From positions 1 through 64,000 of the IMG/VR virus record IMGVR_UViG_3300047678_000431: 64,000 nt of DNA; one strand, given 5' to 3'. The stretch's first letter is position 1, and the number at the start of each line of letters is the position of its first letter. The stretch comes from a virus. This document shows positions 6,316 through 14,844 of this stretch, in pieces. A program made the position numbers and the translations under genes. The notes under the pieces were generated by a model. It made no database searches. It saw nothing but the letters and a program-made list of their open reading frames with translations, and was not told where the DNA came from.

Positions 6316-7158
6316 ATGTCGAACTCTGGCCTCGGATACCAAGACCAAGCCCTTCAGGGTTTACTGAATGCAAAGGTCGTCGAAGCGCGCGAATTCACGC
6401 TCGTCAATACGACATCGAGTACGGCGATCACCGCCGTAGGAACGGCGACGATAACGGTGGGATCGGCGACGAATATCGCCGTCGACCAGAACCTCACGGT
6501 CGACACCGGCACGAATCAAGAAACGGTTCTCGTGACGGCCGTATCCGGCACGAGTGTCACGGCCTATTTTACGAAATCGCATTCCGCCGGATTCTCCGTC
6601 GTCGCAAAGGTTTTGCGTCAGCCGTGTATCATCGCCGACCCGACGACGCAAGCCGCGATGGTAGGCGTGACTGCGAAAGGCGTGCAGCAGCCGTACGGCC
6701 TGCAAACGGTCGAGATGAACAACGCGGGGCGCAACCTGATGACCCTTGTTTGCGATGCGCAAACGATCGGATCGACAAGCGAAACGCTTCTTTCATTCGT
6801 GCAGAATCTTGGAACTGTCGCAACGACCGGAAACAATTACACCGTATCGACCGGAAAAACGCTACGCATTCAATCGGTCAATGTCATGGCGAGTAATACA
6901 TCCGGCACGCTCACGCCGACGGCCGTGAGTTCATCAATTCGCATGCGCGTGAATCCGAGCGGCGCTGTGACAACGTCGTCCGCTTTGCGTGCAAGTGTTC
7001 AAACGGGGCTCATTTCAGCGCAATCAAACGGCAATCCGCCGTTCGGGATCGCCGGGGAAATGGAAATCCCCTCGGGTTGGACGATCGGATTCTCGCGTCA
7101 AGATACGACCGCAAGTCTTCTCATCGTTACCGTCAGCATCATCGGCTACGAATTCTAA
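6316..7158 (+). CDS. Ser/Thr-rich beta-structured protein, likely surface or fibre accessory
   Basis: 280 residues from an ATG behind GGAG. Very rich in Thr, Ser, Val and Ala, with short alternating beta segments (AITAVGTATITVGSATNIAV) and an N-terminal helix. It has the look of a virion surface or fibre-attached protein. It is the first gene of the block that contains the two giant repeat proteins and is separated from the first by 28 bases. No family was recognised. Confidence 0.6.
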   Translation: MSNSGLGYQDQALQGLLNAKVVEAREFTLVNTTSSTAITAVGTATITVGSATNIAVDQNLTVDTGTNQETVLVTAVSGTSVTAYFTKSHSAGFSVVAKVLRQPCIIADPTTQAAMVGVTAKGVQQPYGLQTVEMNNAGRNLMTLVCDAQTIGSTSETLLSFVQNLGTVATTGNNYTVSTGKTLRIQSVNVMASNTSGTLTPTAVSSSIRMRVNPSGAVTTSSALRASVQTGLISAQSNGNPPFGIAGEMEIPSGWTIGFSRQDTTASLLIVTVSIIGYEF

Positions 7159-7186
7159 TTCCGCGCGCTTGCCTTGAGGTAACACG

Positions 7187-10100
7187 ATGCCGATCATCAT
7201 GCTTCCCGGATTAGATTACACCGGGTTTATTTCCGCGAACGCAAGTTCTATCATTGCAAGCACGCAAACGAAAACGCTCAATGCGGCGGCAATTCTTGCC
7301 AAGACGATGACGCAAAATATCGGCGCCGGTATGGACATCGTGCGCACGACGAACACGCTCATCGGCGCTGCAATGGTCGTTCGCGCGACAACCTCGCAAA
7401 CGATCACGGCCGCTGCACATATCGCGATTACGGCCACGCAATCAATGGGCGCCGGAATGCGCATCGTCCGAACGACGACGACGACGATTCCCGCCGCGAT
7501 GACCATTGCGGCAACGGCAACGCGCACGATCGGTGCGGGGATGTCGGTTTCGCAAAAGTTGACGACGACCATCGCGGCCGCATCGGTCATTTCGATCACG
7601 ACGAGCGCGTCGATCGGTGCGGCGGCGCATATCGCCGCGACGGCACATGCGAACATTGCCGCCGCGATGGTGATCCTCGGCCAGGGTAACGCTACGATCA
7701 CCGCCGGAATGAAAGTCTCACCGGCGATCACCGCGACGATTGTCATCAACGCCGCAAGCCGGATCGCTGCGAAGGGGTCGACCGCGATCAATGCGGCCGC
7801 GAGAATTTCCGTCACGCAACCGATGTCCATCGGTGCTGCAATGCTGATCAAGGGAACCGGAACGGCGACCATAGGCGCGGGCCTCGCAGTCGCGGCAAAG
7901 GCCACAACCTCGATCAACGCGGCCGCGAATATCATGGGCGCAATCACGACCACGAAGTCGATCAGCGCCGCGATGATTATCGCCGCGAGCGCAAGCGCGA
8001 ATCATATGGGTGCGGCCGCTCTTATCTCGGCGAAGGTCACACAGGCGGCCGGTGCCGGTGCGATGATCGCATCCACCGCAAAAACCTCGATCGGTGCGGC
8101 CGCCGTCGTCGTCGCAAATTTCCACCAAGGAATCGGCGCGGCGATGATCGTTAAACCGGTCACCCTTGCAACGGCATCAATGAACGCCGGAATGCTCGTG
8201 ATCGCCACGGCGACCCGGTCGATCGGTGCGGGGGCGCGCATCAAGGCAAAGGTTACCTCGACCATCGGTGCCGCCTCGACCCTTTCGGCTACCGGATCAA
8301 CGTCGGCCGGTGCGTCCGCGATCGTTCTTGCGACGACCTCGCGGACCCTGAGTGCAAATCTCATCATCATCACGAGCACGCTTGCAACGGTGAACGCGGC
8401 GGCGACGGTGGCGGCGAAATTCTCGCAAACCGCGTCGGCGGCGGCAATCATCTCGGCCACCGGCACAATGCAATCGTCGGCGGCGGCGGTGATCGTGCAA
8501 TCGACTACCCTTTCGGCCGGTGCGGCGATGGCCGTGTCGGCGCAATCCTCGCAAAGTATCGGCGCGGGGATGATCATAGCGGCGACGTCGACCGCCTCGA
8601 TCGGTGCGGGGGCGCTCGTCTCCATTACGACGACGGCCTCGGCGGGTGCGGCCGCGATCGTTCAATCAACCGCGTCAACGACCATCGAAGCGGCGTCGCA
8701 AATTTCAAACACCGTTACGGTGAGCATGTGGGCCGGTAGCCGCATTCAAAAGACGGAAACGCTCGCGATGACGGCCGCAATGATCATTCAATCGACCGTG
8801 ACGCCTTCGATCGGTGCGGCGGCGGTGATTGCGACGACCGTCAATGCGACCACCGGTGCCGCGATGGCCGTGCAAGCGCAATCAATGCGAACCCTCAATG
8901 CCGGGGGGATTATCTCGCAACAAATCACCTCATCCCTTGGCGCAAACCTGATCGTTCTCGGAATCGGGAAACAGTCGGCGGGTGCCGGTGCGATTGTCCT
9001 CGGGAACGGCGTTGCGACGGCGCGAGCGGGTGCAGTGATCGCGGCGATCGGTTCGACCTCGATCGGTGCGGGCATGTTGATCGTCGGCAAGGGCCTCGCA
9101 ACGATCGGGGCCGCGTCGCGGATCGTGACATCGGGGCACATGGCCCTTCACGCCGCCGCCGTAATCGCCGTAACGGGGGTAAAATCGGCCTCTGCGGCCG
9201 CTGCGATCTCAAACCGGCTTATGATGTCGATCGGCGCCGGAATGACCGTCAGAGGCAAATTGAAGACCTCGATCGGTGCGGCGATGACGGTGCAAGAGCC
9301 CGCACGCATGTCCCTCTCGGCGCAAATGGCCGTGCGCGGTATCGGTCGGACCTCGATCGGTGCGGGAATGGTCATTCGTCCCTTTGGGACGACGGTCGCG
9401 ATGATCGGTGCGGCGATGGCCGTCGCATCCGAGACGACGACCTCGATCGGCGCGCATGCCTACATCATGCAAATCGCATCGAAAACGATCGGTGCCGGTA
9501 TGCATATCGTGAAGGGTGGAAACATCGTCACGATTCTGGCCGAGATGTATATCTCGATCAAAGTGCAGCAAAGTATCGCCGCCGGTATGCGCATCGTTGC
9601 AACCGGCACGACCTCGATCGGTGCCGCATCTCGCATCGTTGCAACCGGCACGACCTCGATCGGTGCCGGTGCGAACATTGCCATGATGGCGACCCGGTCA
9701 ATCGGTGCGGCCTCCTATATCGTCACGCATCACACGCAAGGCATCGGCGCGGCCGCAAGGATTACCGCGCGAGGTTCGACCTCGATCGGTGCGGGCATGC
9801 GCATCGTGCGCAATGTCTCGATGTATCTCTATGCGGCTTCGGCGATCTCGGTCACCGCGACAAAGAGTCTCGGGGCGGCGATGAAGATCGTCGATCGCGA
9901 GCGTCTCACACTTGGGGCCGCGTCCTACATCACGCAATCCACGAGCGCGTCGATCGGTGCAGCCGCGATGATCGAGCAAATCGTGCAAGAGACGATCTCG
10001 GCCGGAATGTGGATCGTGCAACCGGGTTCCGCCTCGATCAACGCGGCGATGATGATCCTCGGCGTCACACATGCATTCATGCAAGCTCGCGCGATCATTA

Positions 10101-10357
10101 TCGCACGCGCGACCATGAACCTCAGTGCGAATGCGCAGATTTCGCAAACCGAAGAGATCTCCATCGGTGCGTCATCCGCGATCTCGATTACGACCGAGGC
10201 GACCATCGGTGCGGCGGCACTCATTGCGATCGTTGATCGTGTGAGTATCGGTGCGGCGATGCGTATCGGTCGCGGCAATCCGCAACACAAGGCAACGCGC
10301 CGCATTCTTTCTGTCACCATTCAACGCGACATCGAAGGCCGCACCTACTGGGTCTGA
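7187..10357 (+). CDS. Giant 14-residue-repeat protein 1, putative fibre
   Basis: 1056 residues. After about 24 residues, nearly the whole protein up to residue ~1020 consists of units of 14 residues with consensus [ST]-[IL]-G-A-[AG]-M-x-I-x-x-x-x-[TS]-x, by my reading about 70 units, many in strict register (for example SIGAGMRIVATGTT then SIGAASRIVATGTT). The C-terminal ~35 residues are different and basic (RRILSVTIQRDIEGRTYWV). There is no Cys and no signal peptide. Regular Ala/Gly/Ile spacing suggests a beta-solenoid or similar rod; this is inference. A long tail fibre or head fibre is the best guess, but it lies about 25 kb from the virion block. Confidence 0.75.
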   Translation: MPIIMLPGLDYTGFISANASSIIASTQTKTLNAAAILAKTMTQNIGAGMDIVRTTNTLIGAAMVVRATTSQTITAAAHIAITATQSMGAGMRIVRTTTTTIPAAMTIAATATRTIGAGMSVSQKLTTTIAAASVISITTSASIGAAAHIAATAHANIAAAMVILGQGNATITAGMKVSPAITATIVINAASRIAAKGSTAINAAARISVTQPMSIGAAMLIKGTGTATIGAGLAVAAKATTSINAAANIMGAITTTKSISAAMIIAASASANHMGAAALISAKVTQAAGAGAMIASTAKTSIGAAAVVVANFHQGIGAAMIVKPVTLATASMNAGMLVIATATRSIGAGARIKAKVTSTIGAASTLSATGSTSAGASAIVLATTSRTLSANLIIITSTLATVNAAATVAAKFSQTASAAAIISATGTMQSSAAAVIVQSTTLSAGAAMAVSAQSSQSIGAGMIIAATSTASIGAGALVSITTTASAGAAAIVQSTASTTIEAASQISNTVTVSMWAGSRIQKTETLAMTAAMIIQSTVTPSIGAAAVIATTVNATTGAAMAVQAQSMRTLNAGGIISQQITSSLGANLIVLGIGKQSAGAGAIVLGNGVATARAGAVIAAIGSTSIGAGMLIVGKGLATIGAASRIVTSGHMALHAAAVIAVTGVKSASAAAAISNRLMMSIGAGMTVRGKLKTSIGAAMTVQEPARMSLSAQMAVRGIGRTSIGAGMVIRPFGTTVAMIGAAMAVASETTTSIGAHAYIMQIASKTIGAGMHIVKGGNIVTILAEMYISIKVQQSIAAGMRIVATGTTSIGAASRIVATGTTSIGAGANIAMMATRSIGAASYIVTHHTQGIGAAARITARGSTSIGAGMRIVRNVSMYLYAASAISVTATKSLGAAMKIVDRERLTLGAASYITQSTSASIGAAAMIEQIVQETISAGMWIVQPGSASINAAMMILGVTHAFMQARAIIIARATMNLSANAQISQTEEISIGASSAISITTEATIGAAALIAIVDRVSIGAAMRIGRGNPQHKATRRILSVTIQRDIEGRTYWV
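7260..10260 (+). repeat. 42-bp coding tandem repeat array
   Basis: DNA period 42 bp, matching the 14-residue unit. Many units share the same bases, such as TCGATCGGTGCGG. Two neighbouring units are identical over their core (starting at 9590 and 9632, exactly 42 bases apart), pointing to recent duplication or gene conversion. Boundaries are approximate. Confidence 0.8.
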
Positions 10358-10381
10358 TTTCCTCGGAAAAGGGGTTTCGAA

Positions 10382-13243
10382 ATGCCTACCACTGCAACCG
10401 CAACAATCGCAGCCGCCGCGCAAATCGGATTCAATAACAACGGCCAATATCGCGCGGCCCTTCTCGCTGATCATCCGGTCCGCTTGTACGAACTTAATGA
10501 CGTCGGCGGACCGGCGCGCGATACATCCGGCAACAACGGTCCCTCGGGAACGTATGGTTCATCGGTCACGCAAGCGCCGAGCATTTGCCCGAGTGATTAC
10601 GGCGGTTTCAGCGCACGTATGCCGCTTGCCGCGAATACCTCATATGATGCGAATGCGATCGTTGAGTTTCCCGACGATCCGGCGATCAATTTCAACGGGA
10701 CATCGTTTTCCGTCGAGTTTATTTATTCATGGCCTTATACCGGAGCGGGTTCGCCCAATTTTGGCGGGCAAAATTGCTATTTTGTGAACTTGCAGGACGA
10801 AACCGGACTCATGGTCGGTCATCCTCCTGGTAATTCAAAAAATATCGTCAATGTGAACGGCGTGCAAGTCGCTTCGGGTATTCAAGATCTCTTTGCATAT
10901 GATCAACCGGTTCATCACGTGTTTACATATGATGCCGTCGCGCAAATGCTTTATATCTATGTCGACGGATACTTGATCGAATCCGTACCCGCTGCGCCGG
11001 GGACATTCAACTCCGGGACCGGTTTACGCATCGGTCAACGCGGCACGGGTTCGCAACCGACGCAAAACTCCGACTTTCAATACGTCTCGATCTTTAATTA
11101 CGTGTTAACACAATCGCAGGTGACAAATCACGCAAACGCCGCCGGGATCAATAATTATAGTTATACCGGCGGCGGAAGTGTTCTTCGTTCTGCCGGTGCA
11201 TCCGCAAAGATCGGCACGAACCAAGATGAAAACTATCAGCGCGCCGTCATTGCCGATCACCCTCTTCGGTATTATCGCTTAAACGATACGAATTCGACCG
11301 CACTTGACACATCGGGCAACAATGGCCCCTCGGGAACGTGGGGAACTTCAGTTCTGCATGGCGGGAGTATTGTCGCCTCGGATTATGTCGACGGTTCGGC
11401 GCAATTCCCGTCCTCCGGCAATACCTCGCCCGATCCGAATTCGATCATCACGTTCCCGGAAGATCCGCCTATTCAATTCAACGGGACATCGTTTTCCATT
11501 GAATATTTTTACACGTGGAACGCCGATAATTCGAATTTCAGCGGACAAGAATGTTCCTATATTAACCTCGAAGACAATACTGGCGTTCGCGTCGCATTTC
11601 CGCCGAGTCAATCGCTACAAACGAAGGTATATTTCAACGGTGCGGTCGCATTGACGACCGGGCGCGGCGCATATATCGGCGTGCCGAATCATTGCGTCAT
11701 CACGTATAATGCGTCGACCTCTTTACTGAGTTATTATCAAAACGGATTACTGCAATCGACGGCAACCGTCAACGGCGCGACGTTTAACTCCGGGATCGGA
11801 TTGCGATTAGGTCAACGCGGTACCGGGACGCTGCCCGCGCTCAATGGCGACCTTTCCGACGTCGCGATCTATGGATCGGCCCTCTCTGCGACGCAAGTGC
11901 AGAACCATGCAAACGCCGCTGGCGTCAATAGTTACCCCGGCGGCACGGTCACGCGATATGTCGGCGCCGCGATGGCGATTGCGACGCATTCTTTAGGAAC
12001 AACCTCGATCAATGCCGCGATGATGATCAATGTGTCGGGAAATGCGACTATCAACGCCGCCGCGCACATCGTCAGTAAAGGCATGACATCAATCGGCGCC
12101 GCTTCTCGCATTTCGGTTCCCGCTGCGACGAAAACCATCGGTGCGGCAATGGCCGTCGCGATCAAATCGAGCGCGTCGATTCTTGGTGAGATGATTGTCT
12201 CGGCGAAGATCACGCAATCAATGGGCGCGGCAATGCGCGTCACGAAAACGGTGCAGCCGACAATCGGTGCGGCGATGGCCGTGCAACAATCGACGTCGCA
12301 GTCGATGCGCGCGAATATGGTCGTGCGCATGCCCTCGAGTATGACAATCGGTGCGGCAATGCATGTTGCGGCCTTGCCGATGACCACCCATATCGGTGCG
12401 GCGATGGCGATTGTCGATGTCGGGTACGCGCAAATCGGTGCGGGTATGCGGGTACTCGGGGTCGTGAAGAAAACGATCGGCGCGGCGATGCGAATCTCCG
12501 TGGGGAATACCCTCTCGATGAATGCCGGTGCCTACGTCGTGACGGCGGTCCAGCAAAGTATCGGCGCTGGTATGTGCGTGAAGGCGAACTTCCATGTCTT
12601 CATCGGGGCCGCAAGTCGCATCGTGAACTCGAACACGAAGTCGATCGGTGCGGCGATGTTGATCGGGGTGCCGGGCACGCTCGGTATCATCGCAGAAATG
12701 CACGTCTCGAAGGTTGCGAAGGTGTCGATCGGCGCGGCGATGTTCATATATGGGACCGTTCGTCAAACGATCGGTGCCGGAATGTCGATCATCGCAACGA
12801 CGCAAAAGTCGATCGGTGCGCGTGCAAGCGTCGTGAACGTCGCAACACAAACGATCGGTGCGGCGATGAACGTCATTCCGACGAACTACGTGCAAGGCGG
12901 CGCCGGGATGATCGTTGCACAAACGGTGCAGCAGTCAATCGGCGCGGGCATGATGACCTTTCAAATCGAGAACACGTTCCGCGTTCTCCCGGCAAACATG
13001 CGCATCATCGCAAACGGCACGATCTCGATCGGTGCCGGTATGATGATCGCCTTCGAAACCGGGGTCATGTCCATCGGTGCCGGGATGATGATCTTTGCAC
13101 CGTTCGTTCCGAACCTCGCGGCGAATATGTACGTCGTGAATATCGGTTCGATGTCGATCGCGGCGGGCATGCGGATCGGCCGTGTGACAACGAGTTTCGT
13201 GAATCGCGAACTCTACGCCGAGCCCTATTACGGTCAAGACTAA
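10382..13243 (+). CDS. Giant protein 2: two LamG-like domains plus 14-residue repeats
   Basis: 953 residues. Residues ~20-260 and ~285-515 are two copies of a concanavalin-A-like (LamG/laminin G type) lectin domain, seen as YRAALLADHPVRLYELND ... DTSGNNGPSG ... INFNGTSFSVEF ... GLRIGQRGTG ... NHANAAG, each repeated. From ~525 to ~935 the 14-residue repeat of the preceding gene returns (SIGAAMFIYGTVRQ, TIGAGMSIIATTQK), about 28-30 units. The last ~20 residues differ (NRELYAEPYYGQD). LamG-like domains bind glycans, so this is probably the receptor- or glycan-binding partner of protein 1. It starts 24 bases downstream of that gene. Confidence 0.75.
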   Translation: MPTTATATIAAAAQIGFNNNGQYRAALLADHPVRLYELNDVGGPARDTSGNNGPSGTYGSSVTQAPSICPSDYGGFSARMPLAANTSYDANAIVEFPDDPAINFNGTSFSVEFIYSWPYTGAGSPNFGGQNCYFVNLQDETGLMVGHPPGNSKNIVNVNGVQVASGIQDLFAYDQPVHHVFTYDAVAQMLYIYVDGYLIESVPAAPGTFNSGTGLRIGQRGTGSQPTQNSDFQYVSIFNYVLTQSQVTNHANAAGINNYSYTGGGSVLRSAGASAKIGTNQDENYQRAVIADHPLRYYRLNDTNSTALDTSGNNGPSGTWGTSVLHGGSIVASDYVDGSAQFPSSGNTSPDPNSIITFPEDPPIQFNGTSFSIEYFYTWNADNSNFSGQECSYINLEDNTGVRVAFPPSQSLQTKVYFNGAVALTTGRGAYIGVPNHCVITYNASTSLLSYYQNGLLQSTATVNGATFNSGIGLRLGQRGTGTLPALNGDLSDVAIYGSALSATQVQNHANAAGVNSYPGGTVTRYVGAAMAIATHSLGTTSINAAMMINVSGNATINAAAHIVSKGMTSIGAASRISVPAATKTIGAAMAVAIKSSASILGEMIVSAKITQSMGAAMRVTKTVQPTIGAAMAVQQSTSQSMRANMVVRMPSSMTIGAAMHVAALPMTTHIGAAMAIVDVGYAQIGAGMRVLGVVKKTIGAAMRISVGNTLSMNAGAYVVTAVQQSIGAGMCVKANFHVFIGAASRIVNSNTKSIGAAMLIGVPGTLGIIAEMHVSKVAKVSIGAAMFIYGTVRQTIGAGMSIIATTQKSIGARASVVNVATQTIGAAMNVIPTNYVQGGAGMIVAQTVQQSIGAGMMTFQIENTFRVLPANMRIIANGTISIGAGMMIAFETGVMSIGAGMMIFAPFVPNLAANMYVVNIGSMSIAAGMRIGRVTTSFVNRELYAEPYYGQD
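11960..13190 (+). repeat. 42-bp coding tandem repeat array in protein 2
   Basis: The same 42-bp/14-residue unit as in the preceding gene, about 28-30 copies by eye, with the same favoured codons (ATC GGT GCG GCG ATG). Boundaries are approximate. Confidence 0.75.
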
Positions 13244-13263
13244 CCGAACAATCAAGTAAACAA

Positions 13264-13290
13264 GGGGGCCGGGCAACCGGCTCCCTTTCT
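13264..13290 (+). terminator. Hairpin with GCAA loop, terminator or leader
   Basis: A nine-base stem (GGGGGCCGG/CCGGCTCCC, one G-U pair) closed by a GCAA tetraloop and followed by TTTCTC. It is almost identical to the hairpin at 45873-45902. In both places the T stretch runs straight into the ribosome binding site of the next gene. Confidence 0.65.
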
Positions 13291-13304
13291 CTTGGAGTGA
13301 TCCC

Positions 13305-13733
13305 ATGCCGAAGAAGAAGACCGGGGCACATATTGTGATTCCGAAAGACTCATTCGAAAACGCCGATCCGCTCGGTGAGGCATACGGCGGCGACGGCACG
13401 GGAAAAGGCGCATATCGCATGCCGACCGGCAATTCATGGTCGACGTATGACATGTTCGTCGGAGGTTGCTCGGTCCTTGAGCTTGCGGCGCAAGATCCCG
13501 ACGGCGAGGCCGTCATCCTTGCCGAAATTGAGCTTATGCGTGAGGAGATGCGCCGCAGGCATCCCGGCCTTACGGATTATGAATGCGATGAAATGCGCCT
13601 TTGCGATCTCGTGAAGAAGGCCGGGCTCATCGACGGGTCGGCGCCCGGCCTCAAACTCGTCTCAGATATTTCGTTGCGATGCCGATCGTTACATCTGACG
13701 GGCGCGCAACGCGTCGCATTTCAGAAGAGGTAA
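13305..13733 (+). CDS. Unknown protein after the repeat fibres
   Basis: 142 residues with GGAG ahead of the ATG. Basic N-terminus, Gly-rich middle (GEAYGGDGTGKGAYRMPTGN), then an acidic helix with the motif LAEIELMREEMRRRHPGLTD and Cys residues. No family was recognised. It is the first gene after the hairpin at 13264-13290 and is followed at once by 13737. Confidence 0.58.
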   Translation: MPKKKTGAHIVIPKDSFENADPLGEAYGGDGTGKGAYRMPTGNSWSTYDMFVGGCSVLELAAQDPDGEAVILAEIELMREEMRRRHPGLTDYECDEMRLCDLVKKAGLIDGSAPGLKLVSDISLRCRSLHLTGAQRVAFQKR

Positions 13734-13736
13734 CCG

Positions 13737-14213
13737 ATGAAGAATCGCGCTCACGCGAGTTCACTATCGCAAATCGAAACAGCTATTGTTCCTGAAAATG
13801 CCCTCGCCGGTTCACGTGTTGCGTTGCTCGTCAATGAACGCCCTGTCTCGCTCCTTTCATCGGATGTCACGTCCGAATATAACGCCGACGGCCTTGAGAT
13901 TCTCACGATCGTCATGAAGACCACGCGCGAAGCCATTGACACGCCGGACGTGAACGCTGCGGTTTCTCTCGCGTGGAAAGGGTTTGCCCAAGGCGAGAGC
14001 GTCGCAATCCGATTCCCCGGCGGTTCGCGTTGCGGACTTGCTCGTATTGAATGGCTCTTTCTTGGCGATCTTTCGATTCCCGGACACGCGCAGTTTGAGG
14101 TGACCGCGCTTGTCGATATTCGTGATTCCCGAAAACCGGGTCTTCCGGTGATATACGAAAAAGGCGAGAAGTTTTTTATCGACACCGTATGGTGCGAGAA
14201 AGTTTTGCAGTAA
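13737..14213 (+). CDS. Unknown protein
   Basis: 158 residues, start three bases after the previous stop. Mixed alpha/beta with a beta-rich centre (SVAIRFPGGSRCGLARIEWL). No family was recognised. It is part of the run 13305-14834. Confidence 0.55.
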   Translation: MKNRAHASSLSQIETAIVPENALAGSRVALLVNERPVSLLSSDVTSEYNADGLEILTIVMKTTREAIDTPDVNAAVSLAWKGFAQGESVAIRFPGGSRCGLARIEWLFLGDLSIPGHAQFEVTALVDIRDSRKPGLPVIYEKGEKFFIDTVWCEKVLQ

Positions 14214-14217
14214 CACT

Positions 14218-14628
14218 ATGAGCGCACCCGTAGAAGAACTCGACGACACATCGACCGATTCCGAAACCGTCAAGGACGCCGCGTTTCCTCACGAACATAG
14301 CGGCATAAACCTTGACCCGACGCACGAGTACGCGATGCTCGCTAATCAGCACGGTCAGCAGGTGCAAATTCACTTCGACCGCGACGATATGATCACCGCA
14401 ATCCGTCAGCGTATCGAAGAAGGCCCGGGCTCACTCCTTGCCTTGCGCAATGTCGACACCGGCGATCAGTTTCATTTCTTTTCCGACATTACGCTCGCGC
14501 AAACGTACTCAAAAGCACGTCATGATGAGATGCTCGCCGAGGCGAAGGCCGCGCAGGATAAGGCGCGAGAAGAAGCAGCGGCCGCAAACCGTCGCGTCAT
14601 CGTACCGAATCAACGTCACCGCAACTGA
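14218..14628 (+). CDS. Unknown acidic protein with helical tail
   Basis: 136 residues. Acidic N-terminus, a globular middle, and a charged Ala-rich helical tail (HDEMLAEAKAAQDKAREEAA) likely to form a coiled coil. Its stop overlaps the start of the next, membrane, gene. Confidence 0.55.
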   Translation: MSAPVEELDDTSTDSETVKDAAFPHEHSGINLDPTHEYAMLANQHGQQVQIHFDRDDMITAIRQRIEEGPGSLLALRNVDTGDQFHFFSDITLAQTYSKARHDEMLAEAKAAQDKAREEAAAANRRVIVPNQRHRN

Positions 14629-14834
14629 TGAACTACATGCTCGAGCATGGGATGCGCGCCGTCTTTTGCGGCATTGCCATGACTTGTTTTGTTGCGTCGG
14701 GCCTGCTCTCGTTTCGCCTTTTGTGCATTGAGTCTCGCCGTGGGTATCTCGACGGCGATAATCGGCTCGTCTATGCATATTATGCGCTGATTGCCGGATT
14801 CGGAACGTTCTTCGCTTTCCTCGCTTTCCCCTAA
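14628..14834 (+). CDS. Small two-span membrane protein
   Basis: 68 residues with two hydrophobic spans (about AVFCGIAMTCFVASGLLSF and YAYYALIAGFGTFFAFLAF) joined by a short charged loop (ESRRGYLDGDNR). The size and topology would suit a class II holin, but it is not next to an endolysin. It sits before the stalked lipoprotein and may instead work with it. Start overlaps the previous stop. Confidence 0.6.
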   Translation: MNYMLEHGMRAVFCGIAMTCFVASGLLSFRLLCIESRRGYLDGDNRLVYAYYALIAGFGTFFAFLAFP

Positions 14835-14844
14835 GAGGTAGCTC

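Noticed and set aside
7260-10260. CRISPR array
   Set aside because: The repeats are contiguous 42-bp coding units with no spacers between.
7216-10320. Long minus-strand open frames opposite the repeat genes (Pro/Ala/Ile- or Arg-rich)
   Set aside because: They are mirror images of the 42-bp repeats and have no ribosome binding sites.
7187-10357. Pentapeptide or hexapeptide (LbH) repeat protein
   Set aside because: The period is 14 residues, not 5 or 18, and the core SIGAGM does not fit those patterns.
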